A stretch of 55,105 bases of DNA from JBELHR01 sp049607205 (GCA_049607205.1 JBMYWH010000014.1:1-55105), one strand, 5' to 3'. Positions 1 to 7,934 are shown, counted from the first letter of the stretch. The notes: generated by a model not told the origin, from the sequence alone. Program-made: numbers and translations.

Positions 1-27
1 ATGCTTTTTTTATTTATAAGAAAGCCG

Positions 28-35
28 TATTTTTG
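28..35 (+). promoter_or_regulatory. Bacteroidota -7 promoter element
   Basis: TATTTTTG matches the Bacteroidota -7 consensus TAnnTTTG and lies 23 bases upstream of the barrel-protein start at 59. The -33 position falls in a T-rich stretch without a clear TTTG, so only the -7 half is supported. Confidence 0.4.
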
Positions 36-58
36 ATTTCAACTAATCGAATAACTGC

Positions 59-805
59 ATGAAATCAAGTTTTCTAAGTCTTGTTGTATTTTTGTTTCTT
101 CTCCCATTGTCACCGTCCTTGTTTGCTCAAAAGTCAGAATCTGACAGCTTGAGTTTCAAAAAGAATGAAATTGGTTGGATGTTTTCGGATTTAATCGATG
201 GTAGTCTGTATTTTTCCTATGAAAGATATTTGAAAAACAAATGGACCATTGGAGTGAATATTGGGTATAAAACTCCAGAAGGGCTTATCAACTTATCCGG
301 AATTGATACTGATAAAATACAAACCAGCGATGTTAATTACTCTGGTTTCAAAATTACTCCTACAGTCAGGTATTATATAAACTCGGCGAGTGATTATAAA
401 ATGGATGGTTTTTATGTGGGAGCTTATGCTAAACTTTCCGGTTTTCAATCCAATATATCTATGGACTATACTGATCCAAATCAAAACATGTATTCCTTGG
501 GATTTGATGCAAGTGTTAATACTTATTCTTTAGGTCTTATGATAGGCTATAAATTACCGATTAATCAGCGATTTGGACTTGATTTTTTGTTTATTGGACT
601 TGGAAAGGCTAGATATAGCTTTAAGCTCAATAGCAATTCTACTATACCGGATGATTTTTACACAGATTTGAATGCAGCTCTTAATTCAATAACTTTATTA
701 GATTTAATTAAATCCCAAGATTTTAATATTAATCATATTGATAATCGGTCCGGTTTTTTTGGAACTGCAGCACGATATGGAATTACGTTGACTTATGCAT
801 TTTAG
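59..805 (+). CDS. exported outer-membrane beta-barrel protein, function unknown
   Basis: A 248-residue protein with an N-terminal signal peptide: a basic start, a long Leu/Phe/Val-rich core and a probable cleavage after LFAQ near residue 24. The mature part alternates polar and aromatic residues (for example SLYFSYERYL, GFKITPTVRYYI, YSLGLMIGYKL) and ends YGITLTYAF. An aromatic terminal strand is typical of outer-membrane barrels. Its size fits an 8- to 10-strand barrel of the general porin-like or DUF3575-like type, but I cannot name the family. It stands alone, with a 298-base spacer to pheA that contains the aromatic leader region. No catalytic motif is visible. Confidence 0.75.
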   Translation: MKSSFLSLVVFLFLLPLSPSLFAQKSESDSLSFKKNEIGWMFSDLIDGSLYFSYERYLKNKWTIGVNIGYKTPEGLINLSGIDTDKIQTSDVNYSGFKITPTVRYYINSASDYKMDGFYVGAYAKLSGFQSNISMDYTDPNQNMYSLGFDASVNTYSLGLMIGYKLPINQRFGLDFLFIGLGKARYSFKLNSNSTIPDDFYTDLNAALNSITLLDLIKSQDFNINHIDNRSGFFGTAARYGITLTYAF

Positions 806-946
806 CTGTTTCTTAATTTCTTAAATTCTAAAACGTTTGAAATAGTCAAATATGTAATTTATTCTATGGTATTTTAGGTTTTTCCTAAAAGTGTGAAATA
901 AATGTGAAATATTTCTAAAACACATGGCTATATTCTTTAAAATATC

Positions 947-954
947 TAAATTTG
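947..954 (+). promoter_or_regulatory. -7 promoter element of the aromatic operon
   Basis: TAAATTTG matches TAnnTTTG exactly. Transcription would start near 960, about ten bases before the leader peptide ATG at 971, which is the short 5' end expected for a leader-peptide attenuator. No good -33 TTTG is seen at the usual spacing. Confidence 0.55.
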
Positions 955-970
955 TAATATCAATACGACA

Positions 971-1048
971 ATGATGAACAATACTACATGGACATTCTTC
1001 TTTTATTACTTTTATTTTACGATAAAGGAGAGACTTCATGTGTTATAA
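971..1048 (+). CDS. aromatic-rich leader peptide of the pheA operon
   Basis: A 25-codon frame with a double ATG start (971 or 974) and a TAA stop at 1046. Residues 7-16 read WTFFFYYFYF: one Trp, five Phe and three Tyr in ten codons. It sits just after a -7 promoter element and just before two competing hairpins and the pheA start. This is the layout of classical leader peptides such as pheL or trpL: ribosomes stall at scarce aminoacyl-tRNA and so set the fold of the downstream RNA. There is no Shine-Dalgarno sequence, as usual in Bacteroidota. The peptide itself is not expected to have another function. The frame is too short for normal gene callers, and its coding status is inferred from composition and context. 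Confidence 0.8.
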   Translation: MMNNTTWTFFFYYFYFTIKERLHVL

Positions 1049-1100
1049 AATATAATTTTTTAAATAAGTGAAGTCTCGAGAAATCGGGGCTTTTTTTTTT
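1030..1100 (+). promoter_or_regulatory. transcription attenuator (antiterminator/terminator switch)
   Basis: Two RNA folds compete. The antiterminator pairs GAGACTTCA (1030-1038) with TGAAGTCTC (1069-1077), nine perfect pairs. The terminator pairs AAGTCTCGA (1071-1079) with TCGGGGCTT (1084-1092) around a GAAA tetraloop (1080-1083), with ten T at 1091-1100. Bases 1071-1077 belong to both folds, so only one can form. A ribosome stalled in the aromatic codons (995-1018) leaves 1030-1038 free and favours readthrough. A ribosome that reaches the stop at 1046-1048 covers 1030-1038 and favours termination. The pheA ATG follows at 1104. Confidence 0.8.
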
Positions 1101-1103
1101 ACA

Positions 1104-1919
1104 ATGAAAATAGCAATACAAGGAATTAGAGGGTCATTTCACCACATTGTTGCCCAAAATTATTTTGGGAAAGACATCACTTTGGTTGAGTGTTTGTCTT
1201 TTAGTGAAATCCCTGATTTAATCATCTCAGGAGAGGTTGACTATGGTATTATGGCTATAGAGAATTCTATTGCCGGAGCGATCTTGTCAAATTATAGTCT
1301 GATTGATGAAAATAACTTAGCTATTGCTGGAGAGTATTATTTGAATATTCAGCATAACTTAATGGGTTTAGCATCTCAGGATTTAAGTGAGATTTCTGAG
1401 GTAAGAAGTCATCCGATGGCCTTATTACAGTGTAGAAAGTTCTTTAAAAATCATCCACATATTAAATTAGTGGAAGATGTTGATACCGCAGATGTTGCCA
1501 AGAGGATTGAAGAGAAATCTATTAAGGGAGTTGGGGCAATTGCAAGTGAATTGGCTGCTGAAGAATATAATCTTGAAATTATTGAATCTTCTATTCAAAC
1601 CGTTAAGGAAAATCAAACCAGGTTTGTAATTCTAGAGGGCAAAGAATCTAAGAATGAATTTCTGCCTAATAAATCAAGTATCAAGTTTGGTTTAGAACAC
1701 AGAAAGGGTGGTTTAGGTGATGTTCTAACTAGGATTGCAGCTAACAATGTAAGTTTGACTAAAATTCAAAGTTTACCTGTAATAGATAACCCTTGGGAAT
1801 ATGAGTTTTTTGCAGATTTGATATTTGAAAATTTCAATGATTATAAAAATGCTCTTATCGATATTAAAGATGAAGTTAAATCCTATAAAATATTAGGAGA
1901 ATACAAGCAAAATAAATGA
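1104..1919 (+). CDS. pheA: prephenate dehydratase
   Basis: Converts prephenate to phenylpyruvate in phenylalanine synthesis; cytosolic. The 271-residue protein has a dehydratase domain in residues 1-180, with the family's TRF catalytic motif at 172-174 (ENQTRFVILEG). It is followed by an ACT regulatory domain from about 193. The Phe-binding ESRP motif of the ACT domain is replaced by QSLP at 222-225, so feedback by Phe may be altered. I chose ATG 1104 because an in-frame ATG at 1068 would place the start inside the attenuator hairpin, and MKIAIQGIRGSF is the expected domain beginning. The stop overlaps the next start (ATGA at 1916-1919), which suggests translational coupling. It is a monofunctional enzyme; chorismate mutase is fused to the DAHP synthase downstream. 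Confidence 0.9.
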   Translation: MKIAIQGIRGSFHHIVAQNYFGKDITLVECLSFSEIPDLIISGEVDYGIMAIENSIAGAILSNYSLIDENNLAIAGEYYLNIQHNLMGLASQDLSEISEVRSHPMALLQCRKFFKNHPHIKLVEDVDTADVAKRIEEKSIKGVGAIASELAAEEYNLEIIESSIQTVKENQTRFVILEGKESKNEFLPNKSSIKFGLEHRKGGLGDVLTRIAANNVSLTKIQSLPVIDNPWEYEFFADLIFENFNDYKNALIDIKDEVKSYKILGEYKQNK

Positions 1920-3064
1920 TACAGGAAGCTAAGAGATTAAGTTCGGTCAAGGAGTATTATTTTTCACAAAAGCTTAGGGAGGTTGCCTCGCTAAAAGCAG
2001 AAGGTAAACCTGTGTTGAATTTAGGAATAGGAAGTCCTGATTTGGCACCTCCAACCGAGGTTGTGGAGGCTATGCAGCTTTGTGTTTCACAAGAGACAAG
2101 TCATGGTTATCAAAGTTATCAAGGGACTCCTGAGCTGAGAGAGGCTTTTGCGAACTTTTATGAAGGTTATTTTGATGTCAAATTAGATTATCAGAATGAA
2201 GTTTTACCAATGATGGGTTCTAAGGAAGCAATTATGCATATTTCTATGGCATTTTTGAATCCTGGAGATCAGGTGCTCATCCCTAATCCGGGATACCCAA
2301 CCTATACTTCGGTGAGTGAACTTGTTGGAGCTGAGGTGGCAACTTATAATTTAAAAGGGGATCAGAATTGGGAGATTAATTTTGAAGAATTAGAACAAAA
2401 TGATTTAAGTAAGGTCAAGCTTATGTGGGTAAATTATCCACATATGCCGACAGGAAGTAAGGGGAGTCGCGCATTGCTAGAGGATATTGTTGCATTTGCT
2501 CAAAAGCATGAGATTCTTGTAGTTAATGACAATCCTTACTCTTTTGTTTTAAATCAGGAGTATAACAGTATTTTGAGTATTCCAGGATCAGATGCATATT
2601 GTTTAGAACTTAATTCACTATCGAAAAGTTTTAACATGGCTGGATGGAGAGTAGGAGCTTTACTAGGGAATAAGGACTTATTGAAGTCTGTTCTAAAAGT
2701 GAAATCCAATATGGATTCTGGTATGTTTCTTGGTATTCAAAAGGGGGCTATTGCGGCTTTGTCCTTAGACAAACAATGGTTTTCTAAAATGAATTCTGTA
2801 TACCAACTAAGAAGAACTTTGGTTTGGGAGATTATGGATTTATTAGGTTGTGTATATGATCAGAAGGCTGTAGGAATGTTTGTTTGGGCAAAAGTACCTG
2901 CACATCAAAACGCACAAGAATTATGTGATTCTTTGCTTTATGATAAGTCTATATTTATTACTCCTGGATTTATTTTTGGGTCTAACGGAGAGGATTATAT
3001 ACGAATTTCCTTATGCTCTAATGAAGGGGTGTTAAAAGAAGTAATTAATCGATTAAAATCATAG
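1916..3064 (+). CDS. class I/II pyridoxal-phosphate aminotransferase (probably aromatic)
   Basis: A fold-type I PLP aminotransferase of 382 residues. The PLP-binding lysine is K237 in SLSKSFNMAGWRVG. Other family marks are NPGYPTY near 134 and VNDNPY near 203. Family members act on aspartate, aromatic or related amino acids. Its place between prephenate dehydratase and prephenate dehydrogenase suggests it transaminates phenylpyruvate and hydroxyphenylpyruvate, the last step to Phe and Tyr. It overlaps pheA by four bases and precedes tyrA by eight bases. Asn replaces the commoner Asp-Ala in the DNPY motif region, so substrate choice cannot be read from sequence alone. A role as aspartate or LL-diaminopimelate-type aminotransferase remains possible. 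Confidence 0.8.
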   Translation: MIQEAKRLSSVKEYYFSQKLREVASLKAEGKPVLNLGIGSPDLAPPTEVVEAMQLCVSQETSHGYQSYQGTPELREAFANFYEGYFDVKLDYQNEVLPMMGSKEAIMHISMAFLNPGDQVLIPNPGYPTYTSVSELVGAEVATYNLKGDQNWEINFEELEQNDLSKVKLMWVNYPHMPTGSKGSRALLEDIVAFAQKHEILVVNDNPYSFVLNQEYNSILSIPGSDAYCLELNSLSKSFNMAGWRVGALLGNKDLLKSVLKVKSNMDSGMFLGIQKGAIAALSLDKQWFSKMNSVYQLRRTLVWEIMDLLGCVYDQKAVGMFVWAKVPAHQNAQELCDSLLYDKSIFITPGFIFGSNGEDYIRISLCSNEGVLKEVINRLKS

Positions 3065-3072
3065 AAAAGGGT

Positions 3073-3924
3073 ATGAAAGTTTATGTAGTCGGATTAGGAT
3101 TAATTGGAGGATCAATAGCCTTAGAGTTAAAAGAAAAAATGGATGCCCAAATTTATGGGATTGATGCAAATGCACAGCATATTGAGGAAGCCCTTGAATT
3201 GGGGGTAATCGATAAGAAAGGGTCTTTAGAGGATGTCTCTAGGGCGGATATAGTGGTTCTAGCCATCCCTGTGGATGCTGTGACCAAAGTGCTTCCAGAA
3301 GTATTAGATGCGATTGATCCAGAGACCTTGGTCTTGGATGTGGGTTCTACTAAAAAAGGAATTTCTGAAGTGGTGAAGAAGCATAAAAACAGAGGAAGCT
3401 ATGTTGCCGCCCATCCAATTGCAGGTACGGAATTTAGTGGTCCTTCTGCAGCTTTTAAAGGTTTGTTCCACGGGAAGGTGAATATCGTTTGTGATAAGGA
3501 TTTGAGCTCTGATGAGAGTTTAACTAAAGCCATGGAGGTCTTCAATGCTCTTGGAATGAGAACGATCTTTATGAATGCAGTGGCTCATGATAAGCATATA
3601 GCCTATGTCAGTCATATTTCCCATATCAGTTCGTTTATGCTAGGAAAGACGGTTTTAGAAATTGAAAAGAATGAAAAAAATATATTCCATATGGCGGGAA
3701 GTGGATTTGAATCTACGGTTCGTTTGGCGAAGAGTTCGCCAGAGATGTGGTCTCCTATTTTTATACAGAATAAAGATAATGTACTTAATGCCCTTGATGA
3801 GTACATTAAAAATTTACAAGAATTTAGGGTTTTAATTCAAGAAGACGATGCTGATGGTTTGGTTCAAAGTATGGGTGAGACCAATCATATCAAAACAATA
3901 TTAAAAGGAATAGAAAAAAATTAA
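3073..3924 (+). CDS. tyrA: prephenate dehydrogenase
   Basis: Oxidatively decarboxylates prephenate to 4-hydroxyphenylpyruvate using NAD(P), for tyrosine synthesis. The 283-residue protein begins with a Rossmann dinucleotide site (VGLGLIGGSIA, residues 5-15). It carries the family motif HPIAGTEFSGP near residue 114 and the His-containing YVSHISHISSF segment near 178 that shapes the active site. It lacks an added ACT or chorismate mutase domain, so allosteric control by Tyr is not evident. It is third in the aromatic operon, 8 bases after the aminotransferase and 11 bases before the DAHP synthase gene, and is therefore under the same leader attenuator. Confidence 0.92.
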   Translation: MKVYVVGLGLIGGSIALELKEKMDAQIYGIDANAQHIEEALELGVIDKKGSLEDVSRADIVVLAIPVDAVTKVLPEVLDAIDPETLVLDVGSTKKGISEVVKKHKNRGSYVAAHPIAGTEFSGPSAAFKGLFHGKVNIVCDKDLSSDESLTKAMEVFNALGMRTIFMNAVAHDKHIAYVSHISHISSFMLGKTVLEIEKNEKNIFHMAGSGFESTVRLAKSSPEMWSPIFIQNKDNVLNALDEYIKNLQEFRVLIQEDDADGLVQSMGETNHIKTILKGIEKN

Positions 3925-3935
3925 TTTATTACAAG

Positions 3936-5018
3936 ATGGAAAACACAAAAGAATTAAGAACGTGGTTGGATGATATGAATTTAGATCATCCTTTAGTAAT
4001 TGCAGGACCGTGTAGTGCTGAAACTGAAGAGCAAGTGATGAAGATTGCTCATGAGTTAAAGAATACCGATGCAACTGTGTTTAGAGCGGGTGTATGGAAA
4101 CCAAGAACTAGACCAGGAGGGTTCGAAGGAATTGGTGCTATTGCACTTCCTTGGTTACAAAGGGTTAAGAAGGAAACAGGAATGATGACGGCAGTTGAGG
4201 TGGCTAATGTTTCTCATGTGAAGTTAGCTTTAGAATTTGATGTTGATATTCTTTGGATTGGAGCGCGTACGGCCGTAAACCCATTCGCAGTTCAAGAAAT
4301 CGCAGATGCATTGAATGGTACTGAGAAGATTGTACTTATCAAAAACCCGATCAACCCAGATCTTGCTTTGTGGTTAGGAGGAGTTGAGCGTTTATATACA
4401 GCAAATATTAAGAATCTTGGAGTTATTCACAGAGGGTTCTCTTCTTACAAGAAGACGAACTTCAGAAATGTTCCTCAGTGGCAAATTCCAATTGCATTAA
4501 AACAAAAGTTCCCTGATTTACCTGTAATTAATGATCCATCTCATATTTGTGGAAATAGAGAAAATATCGAAGCAGTTTCTCAAGTAGCTCTAGATTTAAA
4601 CTTTGATGGTTTAATGATTGAAACGCATATCGATCCGGATAATGCTTGGTCTGATGCAGCTCAGCAAGTTACTCCAGCTCGTTTGGTAGAGATTATGGAA
4701 GACTTAAAAGTTCGTGAGCCTAAGGCAGAAGGTGAAGCTTTAGAAGAGTTAAAAGAGCTTAGAAGTGAGATTGATGTAGTTGATAATCATATTTTAGAAA
4801 CCTTAGCGGAACGTATGGAAATCGCTAAGAAGATTGGTCAAGTTAAAAAAGAAGGAAATGTATCAGTATTACAGAACTCTAGATGGGCTAACTTGTTCGA
4901 AGAGAGAATGGAAACTGGATTGAAGTCAGGTCTTTCTAAAGAATTCTTGGATCGTTTGTTTAAAGCCATTCACCAAGAGTCAATCAATCAGCAAGAAAAA
5001 ATTATTGGTAAAGAATAG
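3936..5018 (+). CDS. bifunctional DAHP synthase (class I-beta) / chorismate mutase
   Basis: The N-terminal part (about residues 1-265) is a KDO8P-type 3-deoxy-7-phosphoheptulonate synthase, with VIAGPCSAET near 22, FRAGVWKPRTRPGGFEG near 49 and DPSHICGNR near 201. It makes the first shikimate-pathway intermediate. The C-terminal part (about 268-355) is an AroQ-type chorismate mutase, with LRSEIDVVDNHILETLAERM followed by IGQVKKEGNVSVLQ. One protein therefore holds both the entry step and the branch step. In related fusions the mutase domain also senses prephenate or chorismate. It is the last gene of the aromatic operon. No terminator hairpin follows; rsgA starts 23 bases on. Confidence 0.92.
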   Translation: MENTKELRTWLDDMNLDHPLVIAGPCSAETEEQVMKIAHELKNTDATVFRAGVWKPRTRPGGFEGIGAIALPWLQRVKKETGMMTAVEVANVSHVKLALEFDVDILWIGARTAVNPFAVQEIADALNGTEKIVLIKNPINPDLALWLGGVERLYTANIKNLGVIHRGFSSYKKTNFRNVPQWQIPIALKQKFPDLPVINDPSHICGNRENIEAVSQVALDLNFDGLMIETHIDPDNAWSDAAQQVTPARLVEIMEDLKVREPKAEGEALEELKELRSEIDVVDNHILETLAERMEIAKKIGQVKKEGNVSVLQNSRWANLFEERMETGLKSGLSKEFLDRLFKAIHQESINQQEKIIGKE

Positions 5019-5041
5019 TTTTTTTTACAGATATTTGCACC

Positions 5042-5965
5042 ATGATTGGAGTTGTTATAAAGTCTACGGGAAGCTGGTACGAAGTCCGAACGGAACAAGG
5101 CGAAGTTTTTGAGTGCAGATTACCTGGAAAATTTAGAATAAAAGGTATTAAGAGTACCAACCCAGTCGCTGTTGGGGACCATGTGATCTTTCAAATGGAA
5201 CCCAACAAAGACACAGGGGTCATTCAAGAAATTGAAGACCGAAAAAATTATATTGTTCGCAAATCGGTAAACCTTTCTAAAAGGACCCATGTAATTGCGG
5301 CAAATATAGATCGTGCTTTTCTCTTGGTGACCATGGATAACCCTGTAACCTTTCCTAGCTTTATTGATCGTTTTCTGACCAGCGCTAGGGCTTATCGTAT
5401 CCCCGTTGTTTTAGTCTTTAATAAAATAGACACTTATACAGAGTCGATCAAAGAAGCTCAATTAGACCTTAAGTCTATCTATGAGGCAATAGGATATAAA
5501 TGCCTAGAGCTTTCAGCTAAAACAGGTCAGGGTGTTGAAGGACTTAGTGAAATGATGCAAGGAAATGTAAGTCTGTTTTCTGGACATTCCGGAGTAGGGA
5601 AGTCAACCCTGATCAATCATATTGAACCAGGATTAAACATTAAGACTGCTGAGATTTCTGAACAACATAAGCAAGGTCAACATACCACAACTTTTGCTCA
5701 AATGTATCCTTTGGAGATGGGAGGTTATATTATCGACACCCCTGGTATAAAAGGATTTGGAGTAGTAGATTTTGATCCTAATGAAGTTGGAGATTACTTT
5801 CCTGAGATTTTTGCCCTAAAGGGCTTGTGTAAATTTAATAATTGCCTTCATATTGAAGAACCTAAATGTGCTGTGAAAGAAGCATTAGAAGACGGTTTGA
5901 TTTCCGAATCGAGATATCGTTCTTATCTTCAATTGGTAAAAGGAGATGACGAAATATATCGCTAA
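5042..5965 (+). CDS. rsgA: ribosome small-subunit biogenesis GTPase RsgA
   Basis: A circularly permuted GTPase that acts late in 30S maturation. An OB-fold lies in residues 1-70. G motifs are in permuted order: G4 NKID at 127-130, G5 SAKTG near 158, G1 GHSGVGKST at 181-189 and G3 DTPG at 242-245. A C-terminal zinc finger has C273, C278, H280 and C286. The length of 307 matches the family. The upstream GATATTTG (5031-5038) is one base off the -7 consensus, so rsgA may have its own promoter independent of the aromatic operon. Its stop overlaps the dtd start by one base. Confidence 0.95.
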   Translation: MIGVVIKSTGSWYEVRTEQGEVFECRLPGKFRIKGIKSTNPVAVGDHVIFQMEPNKDTGVIQEIEDRKNYIVRKSVNLSKRTHVIAANIDRAFLLVTMDNPVTFPSFIDRFLTSARAYRIPVVLVFNKIDTYTESIKEAQLDLKSIYEAIGYKCLELSAKTGQGVEGLSEMMQGNVSLFSGHSGVGKSTLINHIEPGLNIKTAEISEQHKQGQHTTTFAQMYPLEMGGYIIDTPGIKGFGVVDFDPNEVGDYFPEIFALKGLCKFNNCLHIEEPKCAVKEALEDGLISESRYRSYLQLVKGDDEIYR

Positions 5966-6417
5966 TGAAACTTGTAATTCAACGATGTTTAGAGGCCTCT
6001 GTAAAAGTGGATGGCAAGCTTGTCTCGTCCATAGATAAGGGACTTTTGATCTTGTTAGGTGTCAGTGTAGAGGATGCGCAAGAGGATGTGGATTGGCTGG
6101 TAAATAAAGTCGCTCACATGCGTATTTTTAATGATGAGAACGGGGTTATGAATAAATCAATCTTAGATTGTGGATTCCCGGCTATAGTGGTAAGTCAGTT
6201 TACACTTCAAGCCTCGACTAAAAAAGGACATAGACCTTCTTATATTAAGGCTGCAAAAGCCGAACAAGCTATTCCGCTATATGAACGCTTTGTTTCTGAA
6301 TTAGAAGCTGTGTTAAACCAAGAAGTAGGAACTGGAGTATTCGGTGCGGATATGAAAGTTGCCCTAATCAATGATGGTCCTATTACAATTGTGATTGATT
6401 CTAAACTAAGAAGTTAA
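5965..6417 (+). CDS. dtd: D-aminoacyl-tRNA deacylase
   Basis: Hydrolyses D-aminoacyl-tRNA, recycling tRNA mischarged with D-amino acids such as D-Tyr. The 150-residue protein shows both conserved cross-subunit motifs: VSQFTLQAST near residue 78 (the SQFTL motif) and a C-terminal NDGPITIVID near 138, matching the family's NxGP(V/F)T motif. It begins MKLVIQRCLEASVKVDG, the normal N-terminus. The start overlaps the rsgA stop (TAATG), so the two are translationally coupled. No terminator hairpin is visible after the stop. Confidence 0.95.
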   Translation: MKLVIQRCLEASVKVDGKLVSSIDKGLLILLGVSVEDAQEDVDWLVNKVAHMRIFNDENGVMNKSILDCGFPAIVVSQFTLQASTKKGHRPSYIKAAKAEQAIPLYERFVSELEAVLNQEVGTGVFGADMKVALINDGPITIVIDSKLRS

Positions 6418-6665
6418 ATCTTTAGGCTATCTGAATAAGATGTAGTTTTTGATAATTATAATTAAGAGTTTTAAACCGATAACTAGGTCAAAAAATAAAT
6501 TTGGACTTCTAAAAGAATATTTTTCGAATCTTGAGTTCGGTGAATAAATTAAAAAGGATAAAATATTGTGAATAGCTAAAAATTTAGCTTTTTATACTGA
6601 GTTTTGGAAACAAACAAGATTTTTATATGGTAAAGAGGTAGATTTACTATATAAAATTCTATACT
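6418..6665 (+). other. 248-base spacer with a possible long 5' leader
   Basis: A perfect -7 element TAAATTTG lies at 6496-6503, which would give about 155 bases of untranslated leader before the next gene. Inside it, AGCTAAA (6574-6580) and TTTAGCT (6583-6589) form an AT-only hairpin followed by five T. I recognise no riboswitch core. The role is unknown. Confidence 0.4.
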
Positions 6666-7880
6666 ATGAAATCAGCAAACGAAATTCAAGACTTACAGTT
6701 TTTTGGGGAATTTGGTGGGGTGAACCCATCAATTTCTGATTCAGCAACTTTTACTTTTATGGGGGCGCAAAGCATGTCCGATACTTTTGAAGGTAAAACA
6801 GAAGGATGTTATTTATATTCGAGGCATACCTCTCCCTCAAGCATGTACCTGAGCGAAGCTTTGGCTGCGATGGAGGGTAGTGAAGCAGCTCATGTCACAA
6901 GCTCTGGAATGGGAGCGATTACTTCTGTTATTATGCATTTGTGTCAGGCTAATAGTCATATTGTAAGTTCTCGTACCATTTACGGAGGGACCTACGCCTT
7001 TTTGAAGAACTTCATGCCTAAATATGGTGTAGATACTAGCTTTGTTGATATAACTCGTTTAGATCTTGTAGAGGCAAGTATCCGAGATAACACTAAAATG
7101 ATTTATTGCGAGGCAGTTTCTAATCCACTTTTGGAGGTTGCTGATATACAGGGTCTTGCCAAAATTGCTAAGCGACACGGACTTCCTTTGGTGGTCGATA
7201 ATACGTTTACTCCAATGATTATTAATCCACTTGAGCTTGGAGCTGATATTTGCATCCATAGTTTGACTAAGTTTATCAATGGGATGAATGATGCCGTAGG
7301 AGGTGTAATTTGTGGAAGCAAAGGGTTTATTGATGATATAAAGAATGTAAACGATGGAGCCGTTATGCTCTATGGTCCAGTTATGGACGCATTCAGGGCC
7401 TCCTCAATTCTGAAGAATTTACGCACACTTGATCTTAGGATTAAAAAACACAGTGAGAATGCCTCATTTTTAGCTCACGAGTTTGAAGCCTTGGGATTGA
7501 AAGTTGTCTATCCAGGTTTGTCTTCTCATGCAGGTCATGAAACAATGAAAAAACAAGGGAACCTCGATTACGGATTTGGCGGCCTTGTTACAATAGACTT
7601 TGGAAATATAGAAATGGCTAATCGAGCCATGGAAATGATGCAAGAAAGGAATTTGGGCTATCTGGCGGTTAGTTTAGGGTTTTATAAAACCCTGTTCAGC
7701 GCTTCGGGAAGTTCGACCTCTTCTGAAATTCCTATGGATGAACAAGTACAGATGGGATTGTCAGATGGTTTGGTGAGATTTTCTATAGGTTTAGATGCAG
7801 ATATTCAGCGAACCTTCCAAGGAATGAAAACTTGTTTTGAGGAGCTAGGAATTCTAAAAAAATTAGTGACTCTCGAATAA
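6666..7880 (+). CDS. Cys/Met-metabolism PLP enzyme, methionine gamma-lyase-like
   Basis: A fold-type I PLP enzyme of the cystathionine gamma-lyase/methionine gamma-lyase family, 404 residues. The PLP lysine is K202 in HSLTKFINGMNDAVGG. The YSR phosphate-binding motif is at 51-53, SSGMGAI near 79 and VVDNTF near 176. Members cleave the C-S bond of methionine, cystathionine or homocysteine, or make cystathionine. The broad resemblance is to methionine gamma-lyase, but the usual cysteine near the active site is not evident to me, so the exact reaction is open. It is monocistronic: a spacer lies upstream and a terminator downstream. Confidence 0.8.
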   Translation: MKSANEIQDLQFFGEFGGVNPSISDSATFTFMGAQSMSDTFEGKTEGCYLYSRHTSPSSMYLSEALAAMEGSEAAHVTSSGMGAITSVIMHLCQANSHIVSSRTIYGGTYAFLKNFMPKYGVDTSFVDITRLDLVEASIRDNTKMIYCEAVSNPLLEVADIQGLAKIAKRHGLPLVVDNTFTPMIINPLELGADICIHSLTKFINGMNDAVGGVICGSKGFIDDIKNVNDGAVMLYGPVMDAFRASSILKNLRTLDLRIKKHSENASFLAHEFEALGLKVVYPGLSSHAGHETMKKQGNLDYGFGGLVTIDFGNIEMANRAMEMMQERNLGYLAVSLGFYKTLFSASGSSTSSEIPMDEQVQMGLSDGLVRFSIGLDADIQRTFQGMKTCFEELGILKKLVTLE

Positions 7881-7899
7881 TTGTTTAAATTTACCACAA

Positions 7900-7934
7900 A
7901 AGGGCTCGGATTGTTATCTTTTCGAGCTTTTTTT
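7900..7934 (+). terminator. intrinsic terminator after the PLP lyase gene
   Basis: Eleven pairs (7900-7910 with 7921-7931, core GCTCG/CGAGC, three G-U wobbles) around a ten-base loop, running into seven T at 7928-7934. It separates the lyase gene from nhaC. Confidence 0.75.

Noticed and set aside
872..890. Perfect TTTTAGG/CCTAAAA inverted repeat after the first gene
   Set aside because: AT-rich, seven pairs, and no T run follows; it cannot be called a terminator with confidence.
821..1039. 72-codon minus-strand frame across the pheA leader
   Set aside because: It reads antisense to the leader peptide and promoter, has no recognisable domain, and its composition follows the AT-rich spacer.
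1038..1055. Second tiny frame (MCYKI) after an AGGAG-like sequence inside the attenuator
   Set aside because: Five codons only; it lies within the antiterminator loop and overlaps the leader peptide, and Bacteroidota rarely use Shine-Dalgarno starts. Not a convincing gene.
1068..1103. Longer pheA start at 1068
   Set aside because: It would put the start codon in the stem shared by both hairpins and add 12 residues with no domain match.
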